DNA from: Magnetospirillum moscoviense | GTDB lineage: Bacteria > Pseudomonadota > Alphaproteobacteria > Rhodospirillales > Magnetospirillaceae | Reading direction: 5' to 3' | NCBI RefSeq assembly: GCF_001650635.1 | Contig: NZ_LWQU01000075.1 | Coordinates: 1 to 59,583, forward strand | Length of the DNA: 59,583 nt | Shown here: one piece after another, positions 43,425 to 53,381 of the stretch | Layout of the letters: each line of letters starts with the position of its first letter | Numbering within the stretch: the first letter of the stretch is position 1 | The notes under the pieces: generated by a model | The model's input: only the letters and a program-made list of their open reading frames with translations | What the model was told of the DNA's origin: nothing | Databases searched by the model: none | Translations under genes and position numbers: made by a program

Positions 43425-44492
43425 ATGCATAGCGTCGTCGTCCTTGGATCCGGCAAGATCGGGATCACTGTGGCGGCGATGCTGGCCGATAGCGGCGATT
43501 GGCGTGTGACCCTGGCCGATTCCCGGCCTGAGATGATGGCCGGGCAACGCCGTCCCGGCCTTGAACCCATCATTCTGGACGTTACCGACCCGTTCGCGCT
43601 GCGTGCCGCGCTGTCGGGCCATCATGCCGTGGTCTCGACGCTGCCGTACTTCCTGTGCGCCGAGGTGGCCGAGGCCGCGCTGGCCGAGGGCGTCCATTAT
43701 TTCGATCCGACCGAGGACATCGCCACCGCCCACGCCATCCGCAAGCTGGCCCAAGGGGCAGGGACCGTTGCGGTGCCGCAATGCGGCCTGGCCCCCGGCT
43801 TCGTCTCGATCGCGGCGAAAAGCCTGGCCGACGGATTCGACGAGATTCTGGATGTCCGCCTGCGGGTCGGCGCCCTGCCGCAATATCCCGACAATGCCTT
43901 GAAATATAACCTGACCTGGAGCACCGACGGGCTGATCAATGAATATTGCAACCCCTGTCAATCGGTGGTTGACGGCCGGCTGATCGAGGTGCTGCCTTTA
44001 GAGGGGCTGGAACATTTCTCGCTCGACGGCATCGCCTACGAGGCGTTTTCGACCTCGGGCGGGGTGGGGACCCTGTGCGAGACCCTGGCGGGCCGGGTCC
44101 GCAATCTCGATTACAAGACGGTGCGCTATCCCGGCCATCGCGACCTGATCCGCATGCTGGCCCGCGACCTGAAGCTGTCGGAGCGGCGCGAGCTGTTTCG
44201 CGACGTCATCGAGAACGCCATCCCGATCACCCGCCAGGACGTGGTGCTGATCTTCGTCACCGTGGTCGGGCGCAAGAGCGGACGGCTGATGCAGGAAAGC
44301 TGGGTCCGCAAGATCTATGGCGACGATTGCCCGGGCGGGCGTTCGGCCATCCAGAAGACCACCGCCGGGGCCATCTGCGCCATGATCGACCTGCATCAAC
44401 GGGGCCAGATCCCGCAGACCGGTTTCGTGTGCCAGGAACAGGTGTCGTTGTCCGATTTCCTGGCCAACCGCTTCGGCGCCGTCTATGCCTGA
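43425..44492 (+). CDS. Saccharopine-dehydrogenase-family oxidoreductase
   Basis: This 355-residue protein has an N-terminal NAD(P) Rossmann domain (VVVLGSGKIGITVAAML, residues 4-20) and the saccharopine/lysine-dehydrogenase-like catalytic fold, including GLAPGFVSIAAK near 123 and a GGVGTLCETL segment near 211. The closest style is the lysine 6-dehydrogenase/carboxynorspermidine-like group rather than true lysine biosynthesis. The substrate is not known. It has an AACGGAGG ribosome site and lies next to the cyclophilin-like gene. Confidence 0.82.
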   Translation: MHSVVVLGSGKIGITVAAMLADSGDWRVTLADSRPEMMAGQRRPGLEPIILDVTDPFALRAALSGHHAVVSTLPYFLCAEVAEAALAEGVHYFDPTEDIATAHAIRKLAQGAGTVAVPQCGLAPGFVSIAAKSLADGFDEILDVRLRVGALPQYPDNALKYNLTWSTDGLINEYCNPCQSVVDGRLIEVLPLEGLEHFSLDGIAYEAFSTSGGVGTLCETLAGRVRNLDYKTVRYPGHRDLIRMLARDLKLSERRELFRDVIENAIPITRQDVVLIFVTVVGRKSGRLMQESWVRKIYGDDCPGGRSAIQKTTAGAICAMIDLHQRGQIPQTGFVCQEQVSLSDFLANRFGAVYA

Positions 44493-44537
44493 AGGAATGA
44501 GGTTGCGAAGCCCCTCGGCTGTCCTATATTCGTCGCC

Positions 44538-44795
44538 ATGAAACGCATCGCCGCCCTTCTTTCCCTTTGTGTGGTCCTGTCGGCCTGTGCGGTGGTCGAT
44601 TTGGCCGCCCATGGCGTCAAGGAATACGAACGCTCGCGCGGCGAGAACGGCGCGCCGCCCGAGGACGATCTGCAAGCCAGGTCTCAGGCGGCTCAACCCG
44701 TGTCGGCGCAGAGGGTTCCGGTGGTCGAGCCCGCGGCCGAGCCGACCCAGCCGGTTCCGCCGCGTGAATCGGTCAATGTCGAAAGCCTGAAATAA
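44538..44795 (+). CDS. Small predicted lipoprotein
   Basis: This 85-residue protein has a clear lipoprotein signal: a basic start MKR, a hydrophobic stretch and a lipobox LSAC with cysteine at residue 16. The mature part of about 70 residues is short, charged, and Pro/Ala-rich, with no fold I recognise. It would be anchored to the inner or outer membrane. It stands alone between the saccharopine-like gene and the GGDEF gene. Its function is unknown; the lipobox and spacing make it a real gene. Confidence 0.7.
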   Translation: MKRIAALLSLCVVLSACAVVDLAAHGVKEYERSRGENGAPPEDDLQARSQAAQPVSAQRVPVVEPAAEPTQPVPPRESVNVESLK

Positions 44796-44866
44796 CCCGA
44801 TTTCGGCATCGCGTTACCAAGTTCGTCATGTTATGACCCGAGATCGGGCAGCGTGACTGATGGGCA

Positions 44867-46798
44867 ATGGGTAACGCCGAAACCAGACTGACCAGGGATT
44901 TGACCATTCGCTATGTCGCCGTTCTGGCGATCATCGGCGGGCTGGCGATCGCCTCGTTCCTGGGGCTGGTCCGCATCTTGATGGATGCCGAGGCCGGCGG
45001 CGCCGTCATCGGTGTCGCCGCTCAGCAGCGCCCGTTGGTCGAGCGGGTGGTGTTCGCCGTCGCCAATCTGACCCGCCCGTTGGAATCTCAGGCCCGCCTC
45101 GACGAACGCGCGGCCCTGGCCATGGCGCTCGACCGGTTGGAATCGGCGCATTTCGGCCTGGTCGTCGGCATGCCCGAGATCAAGGGGGCGGCGCCGCCAT
45201 CGGCGGCGATCAAGGCGCTGCTGTTCGGTCCCGATGGCCGGTTGGATCACGAGATGAGGGGCTTCGTCGGCCAGGCCCGCGCCGTGCTGGCCAAGGCCGA
45301 CCAGCGCCTGCCCGCCGACGATGCCGACGCCAAGGCTTTGTCGCCGAGCCGGGTCGAGCCCTTGCTGGTCCTGCTGGACCGGCTGGTGACCCGTTACCGC
45401 GAGGAAAACGACCAGCGGCTGCGGCGCTTGTTCGTGTTTCACGGGGCTGCCCTGGCCGCCACCCTGGCCTTGCTGATCCTGTCGGCGGCGATGGTGTTTC
45501 GCCCGATGGTCAGTCGCATCAAGGACGATCTGGCCGAACGGGTCAAGGCGGCCCGTAAGCTCAAGGAATCCGAGGAACGGCTGTGGCGCATCCTCGAGGA
45601 AAGCCCGGTCGGCGTATCGGTGTCACGGCGCAGCGACGGTGCCGTGGTCTTCGCCAATTCCCGCTTCGTCGACATCATCAACACCAGCCGCGAGGAATTG
45701 ATCGGCCACCCGGCCCGCGACCTGTTCCGTAACGAGAGCCAGCGCAAGGCGGTGGTCGAGGCCCTGAAGCGCGACGGTCATATCGACGATGCCGAGGTCC
45801 AGTTCATCCGCCGCGGCGGCGAGACCTTCTGGAGCCTTCTGACGCTCCGCTCGACCTTCTTCGAGGAAGAGCCGGTCAACCTGGCCTGGGTCTACGACAT
45901 TTCCGCCATCAAGGCCGCCCAGGCCAAGGTCCGCCTGACCGCCCAGGTGGTGGAAAGTGCCAGCGAGGCGGTGGTGATCACCAACGCCGCCAACATCATC
46001 GAATACGTCAACCCGGCCTTCACCACCATCACCGGCTACAAATCGGCCGAAGTGATCGGGCGCGATCCCGGCTTCTTGAGTTCCGGCCGCCATGAGGCCG
46101 AGTTCTATCAAGCGATGTGGGATGATCTGCGCGCCACCGGCCGCTGGCGCGGCGAGATTTGGAACCGTCGCAAGTCGGGCGAGTTCTATGCCGAGCAATT
46201 GTCGATCGTCGCCCTGATGAGCGATGACGGCCAGGCGGTCACCCACTATATCGCCATCTTCTCGGACATCACCAACCGTAAGGAAGACGAGGAGCGGATC
46301 TGGCGCCAGGCCAATTACGACGCGCTGACCGGCTTGCCCAACCGGTCGTTGTTCACCGACCGCCTGCAGCAGGCGGTGCGGCAAAGCCAGCGCGACGGCA
46401 GCCGGTTCGCCTTGATGTTCCTGGACCTCGACGGCTTCAAGGCGGTCAACGACACCTTGGGCCACGCCGCCGGCGACGAGTTGCTGCAGCAGGCGGCCAA
46501 GCGGCTGGAAGATTGCGTGCGCGCCTCGGACACGGTATCGCGTCTGGCCGGCGACGAGTTCACGTTCATCATCCCGGGCGTGCACGGCAAGGCCGATGTC
46601 GAGCGGGTCGCCGCCAAGATCCTGGAAGAACTGGCCCGGCCGTTCGAACTCGAGGCGGGAAGGGCGGAGGTGCGGGGCTCGATCGGCATCGCCATCTTCC
46701 CCGACGATGCCGACACCGGGGCCGCCCTGGTCGGGCGCGCCGACGAGGCGATGTATGCGGTCAAGAAGTCTGGCAAGAACGCCTTCCGCTTCGCCTGA
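44867..46798 (+). CDS. Membrane PAS-PAS-GGDEF diguanylate cyclase
   Basis: This 643-residue sensor has transmembrane helices near residues 14-40 and 190-212, an extracytoplasmic helical domain between them (QQRPLVERVVFAVANLTRP style) and two PAS domains (about 235-490). A C-terminal GGDEF domain follows. The active-site motif is AGDEF, which is normally active, and an RxxD inhibitory site (RASD) stands just before it. It therefore probably makes cyclic-di-GMP with product feedback. The second PAS closely resembles the one in the EAL protein at 31.7-34.0 kb (both contain GEIWNRRK). The ATG at 44867 is chosen because the nearby ATG at 44860 leads to an immediate stop. Confidence 0.9.
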   Translation: MGNAETRLTRDLTIRYVAVLAIIGGLAIASFLGLVRILMDAEAGGAVIGVAAQQRPLVERVVFAVANLTRPLESQARLDERAALAMALDRLESAHFGLVVGMPEIKGAAPPSAAIKALLFGPDGRLDHEMRGFVGQARAVLAKADQRLPADDADAKALSPSRVEPLLVLLDRLVTRYREENDQRLRRLFVFHGAALAATLALLILSAAMVFRPMVSRIKDDLAERVKAARKLKESEERLWRILEESPVGVSVSRRSDGAVVFANSRFVDIINTSREELIGHPARDLFRNESQRKAVVEALKRDGHIDDAEVQFIRRGGETFWSLLTLRSTFFEEEPVNLAWVYDISAIKAAQAKVRLTAQVVESASEAVVITNAANIIEYVNPAFTTITGYKSAEVIGRDPGFLSSGRHEAEFYQAMWDDLRATGRWRGEIWNRRKSGEFYAEQLSIVALMSDDGQAVTHYIAIFSDITNRKEDEERIWRQANYDALTGLPNRSLFTDRLQQAVRQSQRDGSRFALMFLDLDGFKAVNDTLGHAAGDELLQQAAKRLEDCVRASDTVSRLAGDEFTFIIPGVHGKADVERVAAKILEELARPFELEAGRAEVRGSIGIAIFPDDADTGAALVGRADEAMYAVKKSGKNAFRFA

Positions 46799-46836
46799 TC
46801 TAGACCGTTTTCAGCCCGAGCGGAAAACGGTCTAGA
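46799..46836. terminator. Perfect 14-base palindrome between convergent genes
   Basis: TCTAGACCGTTTTC at 46799-46812 and GAAAACGGTCTAGA at 46823-46836 form a perfect inverted repeat with a 10-base loop, right at the stop of the GGDEF gene. It has paired A and T runs and can act as a terminator in both directions between this gene and the hemerythrin gene. Its form is also that of REP-like intergenic repeats. Confidence 0.7.
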
Positions 46837-46903
46837 GTCTTATGTTTGGCCCGTGCCGGGCCGCTCAGGCGCCGCTCTGGCTAGTCGCATGTGTGAAAAC
46901 GCT

Positions 46904-47323
46904 CTAACTCAAGCTGCGCAGGAACGGCTTGAACGGGCGGTCGTTGACGCGGACATGGTCCAGCAGCCATTCGCGCATGAATTGGGAAGTCTCGGTCACC
47001 AATTGGTGGGTGGCCGCGTCGTCCTCGTCGGCCTGGTCGAAGCGGTCGCGCAGGGTCTCGGCCTGGACCAGCAGGCGGTCATGGTCGGCCTTGTGCAAGG
47101 CCAGGCCGGGATAGCCATGGCGATCCAGCAGCCGCTCCTCGGCGATGAAGTGGGCCTTGGTGCGCAGGATCAGGCGATCCAGCAGGCCGGCCAGTTCCTC
47201 CAGGGGGGCGCCCCGGTCAACGGCAATCAGGTACTGATTGCAATACTCGACCATCTCGCGATGGTCCTTGTCGATCGTCGGCAGGTCCAGTTGGTATTCT
47301 TCGCACCACTCGATGATCGGCAT
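46904..47323 (-). CDS. Bacteriohemerythrin
   Basis: This 139-residue four-helix protein binds O2 through a non-haem diiron site. Ligand histidines are visible in the opening helix (IDKDHREM), in KAHFIAEERLLDRHGYPGLALHKADHDRLL (spanning most of helices two and three) and in REWLLDHVRVND near the C-terminus. The start at 47323 gives the common N-terminus of the family (MPIIEW); an ATG at 47344 is also in frame. Such proteins store or deliver O2 or sense it in motile microaerophiles. It lies 33 bases from the uracil-DNA glycosylase gene on the same strand. Confidence 0.9.
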   Translation of the reverse strand: MPIIEWCEEYQLDLPTIDKDHREMVEYCNQYLIAVDRGAPLEELAGLLDRLILRTKAHFIAEERLLDRHGYPGLALHKADHDRLLVQAETLRDRFDQADEDDAATHQLVTETSQFMREWLLDHVRVNDRPFKPFLRSLS

Positions 47324-47356
47324 GGCCCGCCCCCGATTCCCCATACCCTATTGGAT

Positions 47357-48004
47357 TTAGGGCTTCCGGGCCGTCCTGTCCAGAAGGGTGGCAAGCGCTT
47401 GATGAAACATCGCCTCGGTCAGGCGCCCGGTATTGGTATTGTAGCGCGAGCAATGATAACTGTCGGTCATGATCAGGCCACCCGGAAGGGTGTGAACCGC
47501 ACCGTGGGCGAACACGAAGGCCGACTTGCGCAAAGATAGCGCGGTCAACACCGCCTGATGGGCATCTCGGCCGATGGCGAACAGGCCGGCCAGGTTGGGC
47601 ATGGCCCGGATTTCGGCGGCCAGGAACGGCAGGCAGGCCTTGAACTCGGCCGGCAGCGGCTTGTTGGCCGGCGGCACGCAGCGCACCGCGTTGGTGATCC
47701 GTGCGTCCTTCAAGGTGAAACCGTCGGCGGGGTCGGCGCCATAGGTGCCGGTGGCCAAGCCGACGGACTTCAGTGACGGATAAAGCAGGTCGCCGGCATA
47801 ATCGCCGGTGAACGGCCGGCCGGTGCGGTTGGCGCCCTTGAGGCCGGGGGCCAGGCCGACGAACAGGAAGCGCGCCGACAAATCGCCGAACGAGCCGACC
47901 GCGCCGTTGTGCCAGGTGGGCTGGGCGGCGCGGTTGGTGTTGCGGTATTCGACCAGACGGGGGCACAGGGCGCAATCGCGCCCTGGACACTCAGGCGGGG
48001 TCAC
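47357..48004 (-). CDS. udgB: Uracil-DNA glycosylase, family 5 (UdgB-like)
   Basis: This 215-residue DNA repair glycosylase has the family motif VGLAPGLKGANRTGRPFTGD near residues 50-69, the cluster cysteines CPGRDCALC near residues 6-14, and a SYHCSRYNTNTGRL motif near 181. UDG family 5 enzymes remove uracil and other deaminated bases and carry an iron-sulfur cluster. It overlaps the end of the NYN gene upstream by 14 bases, suggesting coupled translation. Confidence 0.85.
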   Translation of the reverse strand: MTPPECPGRDCALCPRLVEYRNTNRAAQPTWHNGAVGSFGDLSARFLFVGLAPGLKGANRTGRPFTGDYAGDLLYPSLKSVGLATGTYGADPADGFTLKDARITNAVRCVPPANKPLPAEFKACLPFLAAEIRAMPNLAGLFAIGRDAHQAVLTALSLRKSAFVFAHGAVHTLPGGLIMTDSYHCSRYNTNTGRLTEAMFHQALATLLDRTARKP

Positions 48005-48557
48005 GGGGCATCGCCGGGTCGCGCGGGCCGCCCGAGCGGGCGATCTGGGATTCCAGGTCCAGCAGCTCGATGAAGGTGTCGGCCTGGCGGCGCAATTCGT
48101 CGGCGATCATCGGCGGCTGCGAACGGATGGTCGATACCACCGAGACGCGGACGCCCTTCCTTTGCACCGCCTCGACCAGGCGGCGGAAATCGCCGTCGCC
48201 GGAAAACAGCACCACATGGTCCATGTAGGGCGCCATCTCCATCACGTCGATGGCCAGCTCGATGTCCATGTTGCCCTTGATCTTGCGCCGGCCCAGCGCG
48301 TCGGTGAATTCCTTGGTCGGCTTGGTGACCATGGTGTAGCCGTTGTAATCCAACCAATCGACCAGCGGACGGATCGGTGAATATTCCTGATCCTCGATCA
48401 GGGCGGTGTAATAGAAGGCGCGGATCAGGCGGCCCTTCGAGGCAAACAGCTGCAACAGCCGCTTATAATCGATGTCGAAACCGAGCGCCTTGGCGGCGGC
48501 ATAGAGGTTCGAGCCGTCGATGAACAGGCCGACCCGTTCGGTGTCATAGAAATGCAT
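47991..48557 (-). CDS. NYN-domain (LabA/DUF88-type) PIN-like protein
   Basis: This 188-residue protein has a NYN (PIN-like) domain. The opening VGLFIDGSNLYAAAKALG carries the first acidic residues, KGNMDIELAIDVMEM the second and VLFSGDGDFRRLVEAV the third, an arrangement needed for Mg2+-dependent RNase activity. It is about the length of typical LabA-like proteins, and its last 20 residues are Pro/Arg-rich. It starts the leftward UDG operon and is divergent from rpoZ. The target RNA is not known. Confidence 0.85.
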   Translation of the reverse strand: MHFYDTERVGLFIDGSNLYAAAKALGFDIDYKRLLQLFASKGRLIRAFYYTALIEDQEYSPIRPLVDWLDYNGYTMVTKPTKEFTDALGRRKIKGNMDIELAIDVMEMAPYMDHVVLFSGDGDFRRLVEAVQRKGVRVSVVSTIRSQPPMIADELRRQADTFIELLDLESQIARSGGPRDPAMPRDPA

Positions 48558-48659
48558 GGCAATCTCTACTAAATATAGGATGTGGCGGAACGCGCCGGGA
48601 ATACGCCTAACCTAGGCATCATGGTGGCGGACCGCAAGGACCTTCGAGTCTGGCAGGTC

Positions 48660-48689
48660 TTGCCTTTTGTGGTGCGGCTGCTCTATAAG
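48660..48689 (+). promoter_or_regulatory. Candidate sigma-70-type promoter of rpoZ
   Basis: TTGCCT at 48660-48665 and TATAAG at 48684-48689 are spaced by 18 bases and lie 43 bases before the rpoZ ATG. The region separates the divergent NYN and rpoZ genes. The hexamers are decent matches but were picked by eye. Confidence 0.5.
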
Positions 48690-48732
48690 CTGGACTCTTT
48701 TTCCAGGTCACATCTCAGTTCGAGGAAAATTC

Positions 48733-49128
48733 ATGGCTCGCGTTACCGTCGAAGATTGCGTCGTCAAGGTTCCCAATCGCTTCGAGCTGGTTTTGATCGC
48801 CGCTCAGCGCGCGCGCGACATCTCGTCGGGTGGCCGCATCACCGTCGAACGCGACAACGACAAGAACCCTGTCGTCGCCCTGCGCGAGATCGCCGACGAG
48901 ACCATCGGCCTCGAGCCCTTGCGCAACGCGCTGGTCCAGGGCCTGCAGAAGCACGTCGAGAACGACGAGCCGGAAGAGGACGAGATGGAATCCTTCATGC
49001 CCGAGGGCGACCTGGGCTTCGAGGCGATGGCCTCGGAAGAGGATGCCGACGAGGCCGGCCTGACCGTCACCGACGGCGCCGACTTTGATCCCTCGGCCGG
49101 TGACCTCGCCGACGGGGACGTGGACTAA
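48733..49128 (+). CDS. rpoZ: RNA polymerase omega subunit
   Basis: This 131-residue protein has the conserved omega opening [31 protein letters not shown] and the [18 protein letters not shown] segment near residues 43-60. The remaining tail is acidic, as is common in alphaproteobacteria. It aids assembly of RNA polymerase and takes part in ppGpp binding, which fits its position before the Rsh gene. The ATG at 48733 gives the family N-terminus; an upstream in-frame start is not needed. Confidence 0.95.
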   Translation: MARVTVEDCVVKVPNRFELVLIAAQRARDISSGGRITVERDNDKNPVVALREIADETIGLEPLRNALVQGLQKHVENDEPEEDEMESFMPEGDLGFEAMASEEDADEAGLTVTDGADFDPSAGDLADGDVD

Positions 49129-49215
49129 CCCCATGCGGGCGGCGACGGCCCAGCCCCATCGCCAAGCGCCGCCCAGCATGCCGCGCCACGGAAGGCCTTG
49201 GCCCGAGGTGGCGCC

Positions 49216-51369
49216 ATGATGCGTCAGTTCGAACTGGTCGAGCGGGTCAAATCCTATGACCCGGCCGCCGACGAGGACGCCATCAATCGCGCCTATGTCT
49301 TTGCCATGAAGATGCACGGCTCGCAGAAGCGGGCCTCGGGCGATCCCTATTTCTCGCATCCCATCGAAGTGGCGGGCATCCTGACCCGCTACCGCCTCGA
49401 TTCCGCCTCGATCATCACCGCGCTGCTGCACGACACCATCGAGGACACGCCGGCGACGCTGGACGATCTGGAAAAGCTGTTCGGGCCGGAAATCGCCCGC
49501 CTGGTCGATGGCGTCACCAAGCTTTCCCGCATCGAGCTGCAGTCCGACCACGCCAAGCAGGCGGAAAACCTGCGCAAACTCGTCATCGCCATGAGCGAGG
49601 ACATCCGCGTCCTTTTGGTCAAGCTGGCCGACCGTGTCCACAACATGCGCACGCTCAGCTATATCGCCAATCCCGACAAGCGTCGCCGCATCGCGCTTGA
49701 GACCATGGAAATCTACGCTCCGCTGGCCGAACGCATCGGCATGCAGGAAATCAAGATGGAGCTGGAGGACCTGGCCTTCGCCGAGTTGCACGGCGATGCG
49801 CGCGGTTCCATCATCGCCCGGCTGAATTTCCTGCGCGAGCAGGGCGGCGACCTGATCGGCCGAATCCTGGAAGAATTGCGCAAGACCTTCGAGGAAGCCG
49901 GCGTCAAGGCCACGGTGTCGGGGCGCGAGAAGACGCCTTATTCGATCTGGCTGAAGATGCAGCGCAAGAATGTCGGCTTCGAGCAATTGTCCGACATCAT
50001 GGCCTTCCGCGTCGTCGTCGATTCGATGGAAGATTGCTACCGGGCACTGGGCGTCATCCATTCGAAATATCCGATGGTACCCAACCGCTTCAAGGACTAC
50101 ATCTCGACGCCCAAGCCCAACGGCTATCGTTCCTTGCATACCGGCGTGTTCGGACCCGAGCGTCACCGCATCGAAGTGCAAATTCGCACGGACGAAATGC
50201 ACGAAGTTTCCGAGTTGGGCGTCGCCGCCCACTGGAAATACAAGGCCGGCGGCGGCCGTATGACCGACGGGCGGCAATATCGCTGGCTGCGCGAGCTTTT
50301 GGACATCCTGGAACACGCTTCGAATCCCGACGAATTCCTCGAGCACACCAAGCTCGAGATGTTCCAGGACCAGGTGTTCTGCTTCACGCCCAAGGGCGAC
50401 CTGATCTCGCTGCCGTCGGGGGCGACGCCGGTCGATTTCGCCTATGCCGTCCATTCCGACGTCGGCGACACCTGTGTGGGCGCCAAGATCAATGGCCGCA
50501 TCATGCCGCTCAGGTCGCGCCTGCATAACGGCGATCAGGTCGAGGTGATCACCTCGAAGGCGCAGACCCCAAACCCGACCTGGGAACGCTTCGTCGTCTC
50601 GGGCAAGGCCCGAGCCCGCATCCGCCGCTTCGTGCGCACCCAGCAGCGCGCCCAGTATCTCGATCTGGGCCGTGCCATCCTGGTACGCGCCTTCCGCCAG
50701 GAAAGCTATGACCTGACCGAGCGGGCCCTGGAAGGGGTGATCAAGATCTTCAAGGCCCCCACCGCCGACGATCTGATGGCCATGGTGGGCGAGGGGACGG
50801 TCACCGCCAAGGATGTGGTGTCCTCGGTCTACCCCGAGCTGAAGAACGCCCAGAAGACCGACAATGTGGTCCATCTGGGCCGCAACAAGGCCAAGCCGGC
50901 CCACGAGCGCGAGAAGCGGGGCAACGCGGTACCGATCCGCGGCCTGATCCCCGGCATGGCGGTGCATTTCGCCGGCTGCTGCCATCCGCTGCCGGGCGAC
51001 CGCATCGTCGGCATCGTCACCACCGGCAAGGGGGTGACGGTTCACACCATCGATTGCGAGAATCTGGAACAATATGCCGAGACGCCGGAACGCTGGCTGG
51101 ATATCTCGTGGGACGAGACCGAGGGCAAGGCCCATATCGGCCGCATCGATCTGGTGGTCAACAACGAGCCCGGCACGCTATCGACGGTGACCACGGTGAT
51201 CGCCAAGAACATGGGCAACATCACCAACCTGAAGATCACCAACCGCACCACCGAATTCTTCGAGATGCTGATCGACATCGAGGTCCGGGACGTCAAGCAC
51301 CTGACCAATGTCATCGCCGCGCTGCGCGCGACGCCCTTGATCAATTCCGTCGATCGCGCCCGCAATTAG
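49216..51369 (+). CDS. rsh: Bifunctional (p)ppGpp synthetase/hydrolase (Rsh, RelA/SpoT)
   Basis: This 717-residue alarmone enzyme starts with the HD hydrolase domain ([11 protein letters not shown], then ALLHDTIED near residues 75-83). The synthetase domain follows with [16 protein letters not shown] near 236 and [16 protein letters not shown] near 320, then the TGS domain ([28 protein letters not shown] near 393) and C-terminal ACT. Motifs for both activities appear intact, the normal state for the single Rsh of alphaproteobacteria. The start is ATG 49216 (ATG 49219 also possible). It controls the stringent response and follows rpoZ. Confidence 0.95.
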   Translation: MMRQFELVERVKSYDPAADEDAINRAYVFAMKMHGSQKRASGDPYFSHPIEVAGILTRYRLDSASIITALLHDTIEDTPATLDDLEKLFGPEIARLVDGVTKLSRIELQSDHAKQAENLRKLVIAMSEDIRVLLVKLADRVHNMRTLSYIANPDKRRRIALETMEIYAPLAERIGMQEIKMELEDLAFAELHGDARGSIIARLNFLREQGGDLIGRILEELRKTFEEAGVKATVSGREKTPYSIWLKMQRKNVGFEQLSDIMAFRVVVDSMEDCYRALGVIHSKYPMVPNRFKDYISTPKPNGYRSLHTGVFGPERHRIEVQIRTDEMHEVSELGVAAHWKYKAGGGRMTDGRQYRWLRELLDILEHASNPDEFLEHTKLEMFQDQVFCFTPKGDLISLPSGATPVDFAYAVHSDVGDTCVGAKINGRIMPLRSRLHNGDQVEVITSKAQTPNPTWERFVVSGKARARIRRFVRTQQRAQYLDLGRAILVRAFRQESYDLTERALEGVIKIFKAPTADDLMAMVGEGTVTAKDVVSSVYPELKNAQKTDNVVHLGRNKAKPAHEREKRGNAVPIRGLIPGMAVHFAGCCHPLPGDRIVGIVTTGKGVTVHTIDCENLEQYAETPERWLDISWDETEGKAHIGRIDLVVNNEPGTLSTVTTVIAKNMGNITNLKITNRTTEFFEMLIDIEVRDVKHLTNVIAALRATPLINSVDRARN

Positions 51370-51385
51370 CCAAGGAAAGAGTCTC

Positions 51386-52132
51386 ATGTCCGCGCTGCCG
51401 CTCCGTCTGGGCGTCAACATCGATCACGTCGCGACCATCCGGAACGCCCGGGGTGGTCTGCATCCCGATCCGGTCCGTGCCGCCCATCTGGCGGCGGCCG
51501 CCGGTGCCGACGGCATCACCGCCCACCTGCGCGAGGATCGCCGCCATATTTCCGACCGCGACATCGAGCGCCTGGCCAACGAGATCCAGCTGCCGCTGAA
51601 TTTCGAGATGGCGGCGACCGAGGAAATGGTCGCCATTGCGCTGCGCCACCGCCCGCATGCCGCCTGCATCGTCCCGGAAAAGCGGGAAGAACGCACCACC
51701 GAGGGCGGGCTGGACGTCGCCGGCCATATCGATTCCTTGCGCCCGCTGGTCGGGCGCCTGGTGGATGCCGGCATCCGCGTCTCGATGTTCATCGAGGCCG
51801 ATCCGCGCCAGCTGGATGCTTCCAAGGCCATCGGAGCCCCGGTGGTCGAACTGCATACCGGTGCCTATTGCGACCATGACGGCGCCACCCGCGACGGCGA
51901 GCTGGCCCGCATCAGAACGGCTGCCGCCCACGTCGCCGCCATCGGGCTGGAATGCCATGCCGGGCACGGCTTGTCGTTCGACACCGTCAAGCCGATTGCT
52001 GCCATCGGCTCGATCGTCGAGTTGAACATCGGCCATTTCCTGGTGGGCGAGGCGATCTTCATCGGCTTCGAGGCCTCGATCCGTCACATGCGCGCCCTGA
52101 TGGATGAAGCCCGCAAGGGGGCCGGCCGATGA
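51386..52132 (+). CDS. pdxJ: Pyridoxine 5'-phosphate synthase (PdxJ)
   Basis: This 248-residue TIM-barrel enzyme condenses 1-deoxyxylulose 5-phosphate with 3-amino-2-oxopropyl phosphate. Motifs are [17 protein letters not shown] near residues 8-24, [16 protein letters not shown] near 40, and [10 protein letters not shown] near the C-terminus with [16 protein letters not shown]. Family length is normal. It lies 16 bases after rsh, and its end overlaps the acpS start by four bases. Confidence 0.96.
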   Translation: MSALPLRLGVNIDHVATIRNARGGLHPDPVRAAHLAAAAGADGITAHLREDRRHISDRDIERLANEIQLPLNFEMAATEEMVAIALRHRPHAACIVPEKREERTTEGGLDVAGHIDSLRPLVGRLVDAGIRVSMFIEADPRQLDASKAIGAPVVELHTGAYCDHDGATRDGELARIRTAAAHVAAIGLECHAGHGLSFDTVKPIAAIGSIVELNIGHFLVGEAIFIGFEASIRHMRALMDEARKGAGR

Positions 52133-52536
52133 TCCTCGGCATCGGCAACGATCTGTGCGACATCCGCCGTATCGAGAAGACCCTGGCTCGCTTCGGCGAG
52201 CGTTTCACAACCCGAGTCTTCACCGAAATCGAGCGGGCCAAGGCTGAACGGCGGTCGCCGGAACAGCGTGCCGCCACCTACGCCAAGCGCTTTGCCGCCA
52301 AGGAAGCCTGCGCCAAGGCGCTGGGCACCGGCTTCGCAAACGGCGTGTTCCTAAAGGATATCGGTGTGGTCAATCTGGCCAGCGGTCAGCCCACCTTCGC
52401 GCTGACCGGCGGCGCCGCCCGCCGGCTGGCGGAAATGGTGCCGGCAGGCCAGACCGCCCAGCTTCTGCTGACCATGACCGACGAGCCGCCCCTGGCCGAG
52501 GCGGTGGTGGTGATCCAGGCCATTCCCGCCGCTTGA
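52129..52536 (+). CDS. acpS: Holo-acyl-carrier-protein synthase (AcpS)
   Basis: This 135-residue phosphopantetheinyl transferase attaches the 4'-phosphopantetheine arm to acyl carrier protein. The metal-binding opening [16 protein letters not shown] (residues 4-19), [10 protein letters not shown] and [17 protein letters not shown] near 47-63 are diagnostic. It starts within the pdxJ stop (ATGA), as in many alphaproteobacteria, and precedes lepB. Confidence 0.95.
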   Translation: MILGIGNDLCDIRRIEKTLARFGERFTTRVFTEIERAKAERRSPEQRAATYAKRFAAKEACAKALGTGFANGVFLKDIGVVNLASGQPTFALTGGAARRLAEMVPAGQTAQLLLTMTDEPPLAEAVVVIQAIPAA

Positions 52537-52630
52537 CACAAGGCGGCCGGGCTGTTTTGCTCGGCGCCAACCGGGCAGGGCGGTGCCGGGGCATGTTTTC
52601 AATTGAATCAAATCATTATGCGGTGATTTT
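52537..52630. promoter_or_regulatory. acpS-lepB intergenic region
   Basis: This 94-base gap has an AT-rich second half (around 52595-52620), which could hold a promoter for lepB-rnc-era. No hexamer pair is convincing and the ribosome site is poor. Confidence 0.3.
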
Positions 52631-53377
52631 ATGTCAAAGGGTAAAGCTGGCGGGACCTGGGAAACCATCAAGACCGTCTTTTACGCCATGGTGATCGCCG
52701 GCTTCGTGCGCACCGTGGCGTTCGAGCCGTTCAATATCCCGTCGGGTTCGATGATTCCGACCCTGCTGATCGGCGATTATCTGTTCGTGTCGAAATACGC
52801 TTATGGCTATTCCCGCCATTCGGCGCCGTTCTCGATGGGCCCCGCCATGTCCGGCCGTCTGGCCGAGAAGGTGCCCGAACGCGGCGACGTCGTCGTCTTC
52901 AAGAAGCCGCCCGAGCACAAGGTCGATTACATCAAGCGGGTGATCGGGCTGCCGGGCGACCGAGTCCAGGTGATCCGCGGCCTGCTGCACATCAACGGTG
53001 AGCCGGTCAAGCGCGAGCGCGTCGATGATTTCGTCGAGTTCACCCGCGAAGGCAACATCATGCGGGCGCCGCAATATATCGAGACCCTGCCGAACGGCCG
53101 CCAGCACCGCATCATCGAATATGCCGGCGACAACGGCATCGCCGACAACACCCCGGTCTACAATGTGCCGGCCGGCCATTACTTCATGATGGGCGACAAC
53201 CGCGATAATTCCGCCGATTCGCGCTTCCTGGACGAGGTCGGCTACGTGCCGGCGGAAAATCTGGTCGGCCGCGCCGAGGTGATCTTCTTCTCGGGCGATG
53301 GTTCTGCCTCGTGGTGGGAAGTGTGGAAATGGCCGTGGGCCATTCGCTTCGCCCGCCTGTTCGACGGGATAGACTAA
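52631..53377 (+). CDS. lepB: Signal peptidase I (LepB)
   Basis: This 248-residue membrane-anchored serine protease cleaves signal peptides. It has one N-terminal transmembrane helix (about residues 14-30), the catalytic Ser40 in IPSGSMIPTL, the general base Lys102 in YIKRVIGLPGD and the conserved GDNRDNSADSRF near 195-206. It lies upstream of rnc and era in the order typical of bacteria. Secreted proteins in the window, such as the two DctP proteins, would be its substrates. Confidence 0.96.
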   Translation: MSKGKAGGTWETIKTVFYAMVIAGFVRTVAFEPFNIPSGSMIPTLLIGDYLFVSKYAYGYSRHSAPFSMGPAMSGRLAEKVPERGDVVVFKKPPEHKVDYIKRVIGLPGDRVQVIRGLLHINGEPVKRERVDDFVEFTREGNIMRAPQYIETLPNGRQHRIIEYAGDNGIADNTPVYNVPAGHYFMMGDNRDNSADSRFLDEVGYVPAENLVGRAEVIFFSGDGSASWWEVWKWPWAIRFARLFDGID

Positions 53378-53381
53378 GCCG

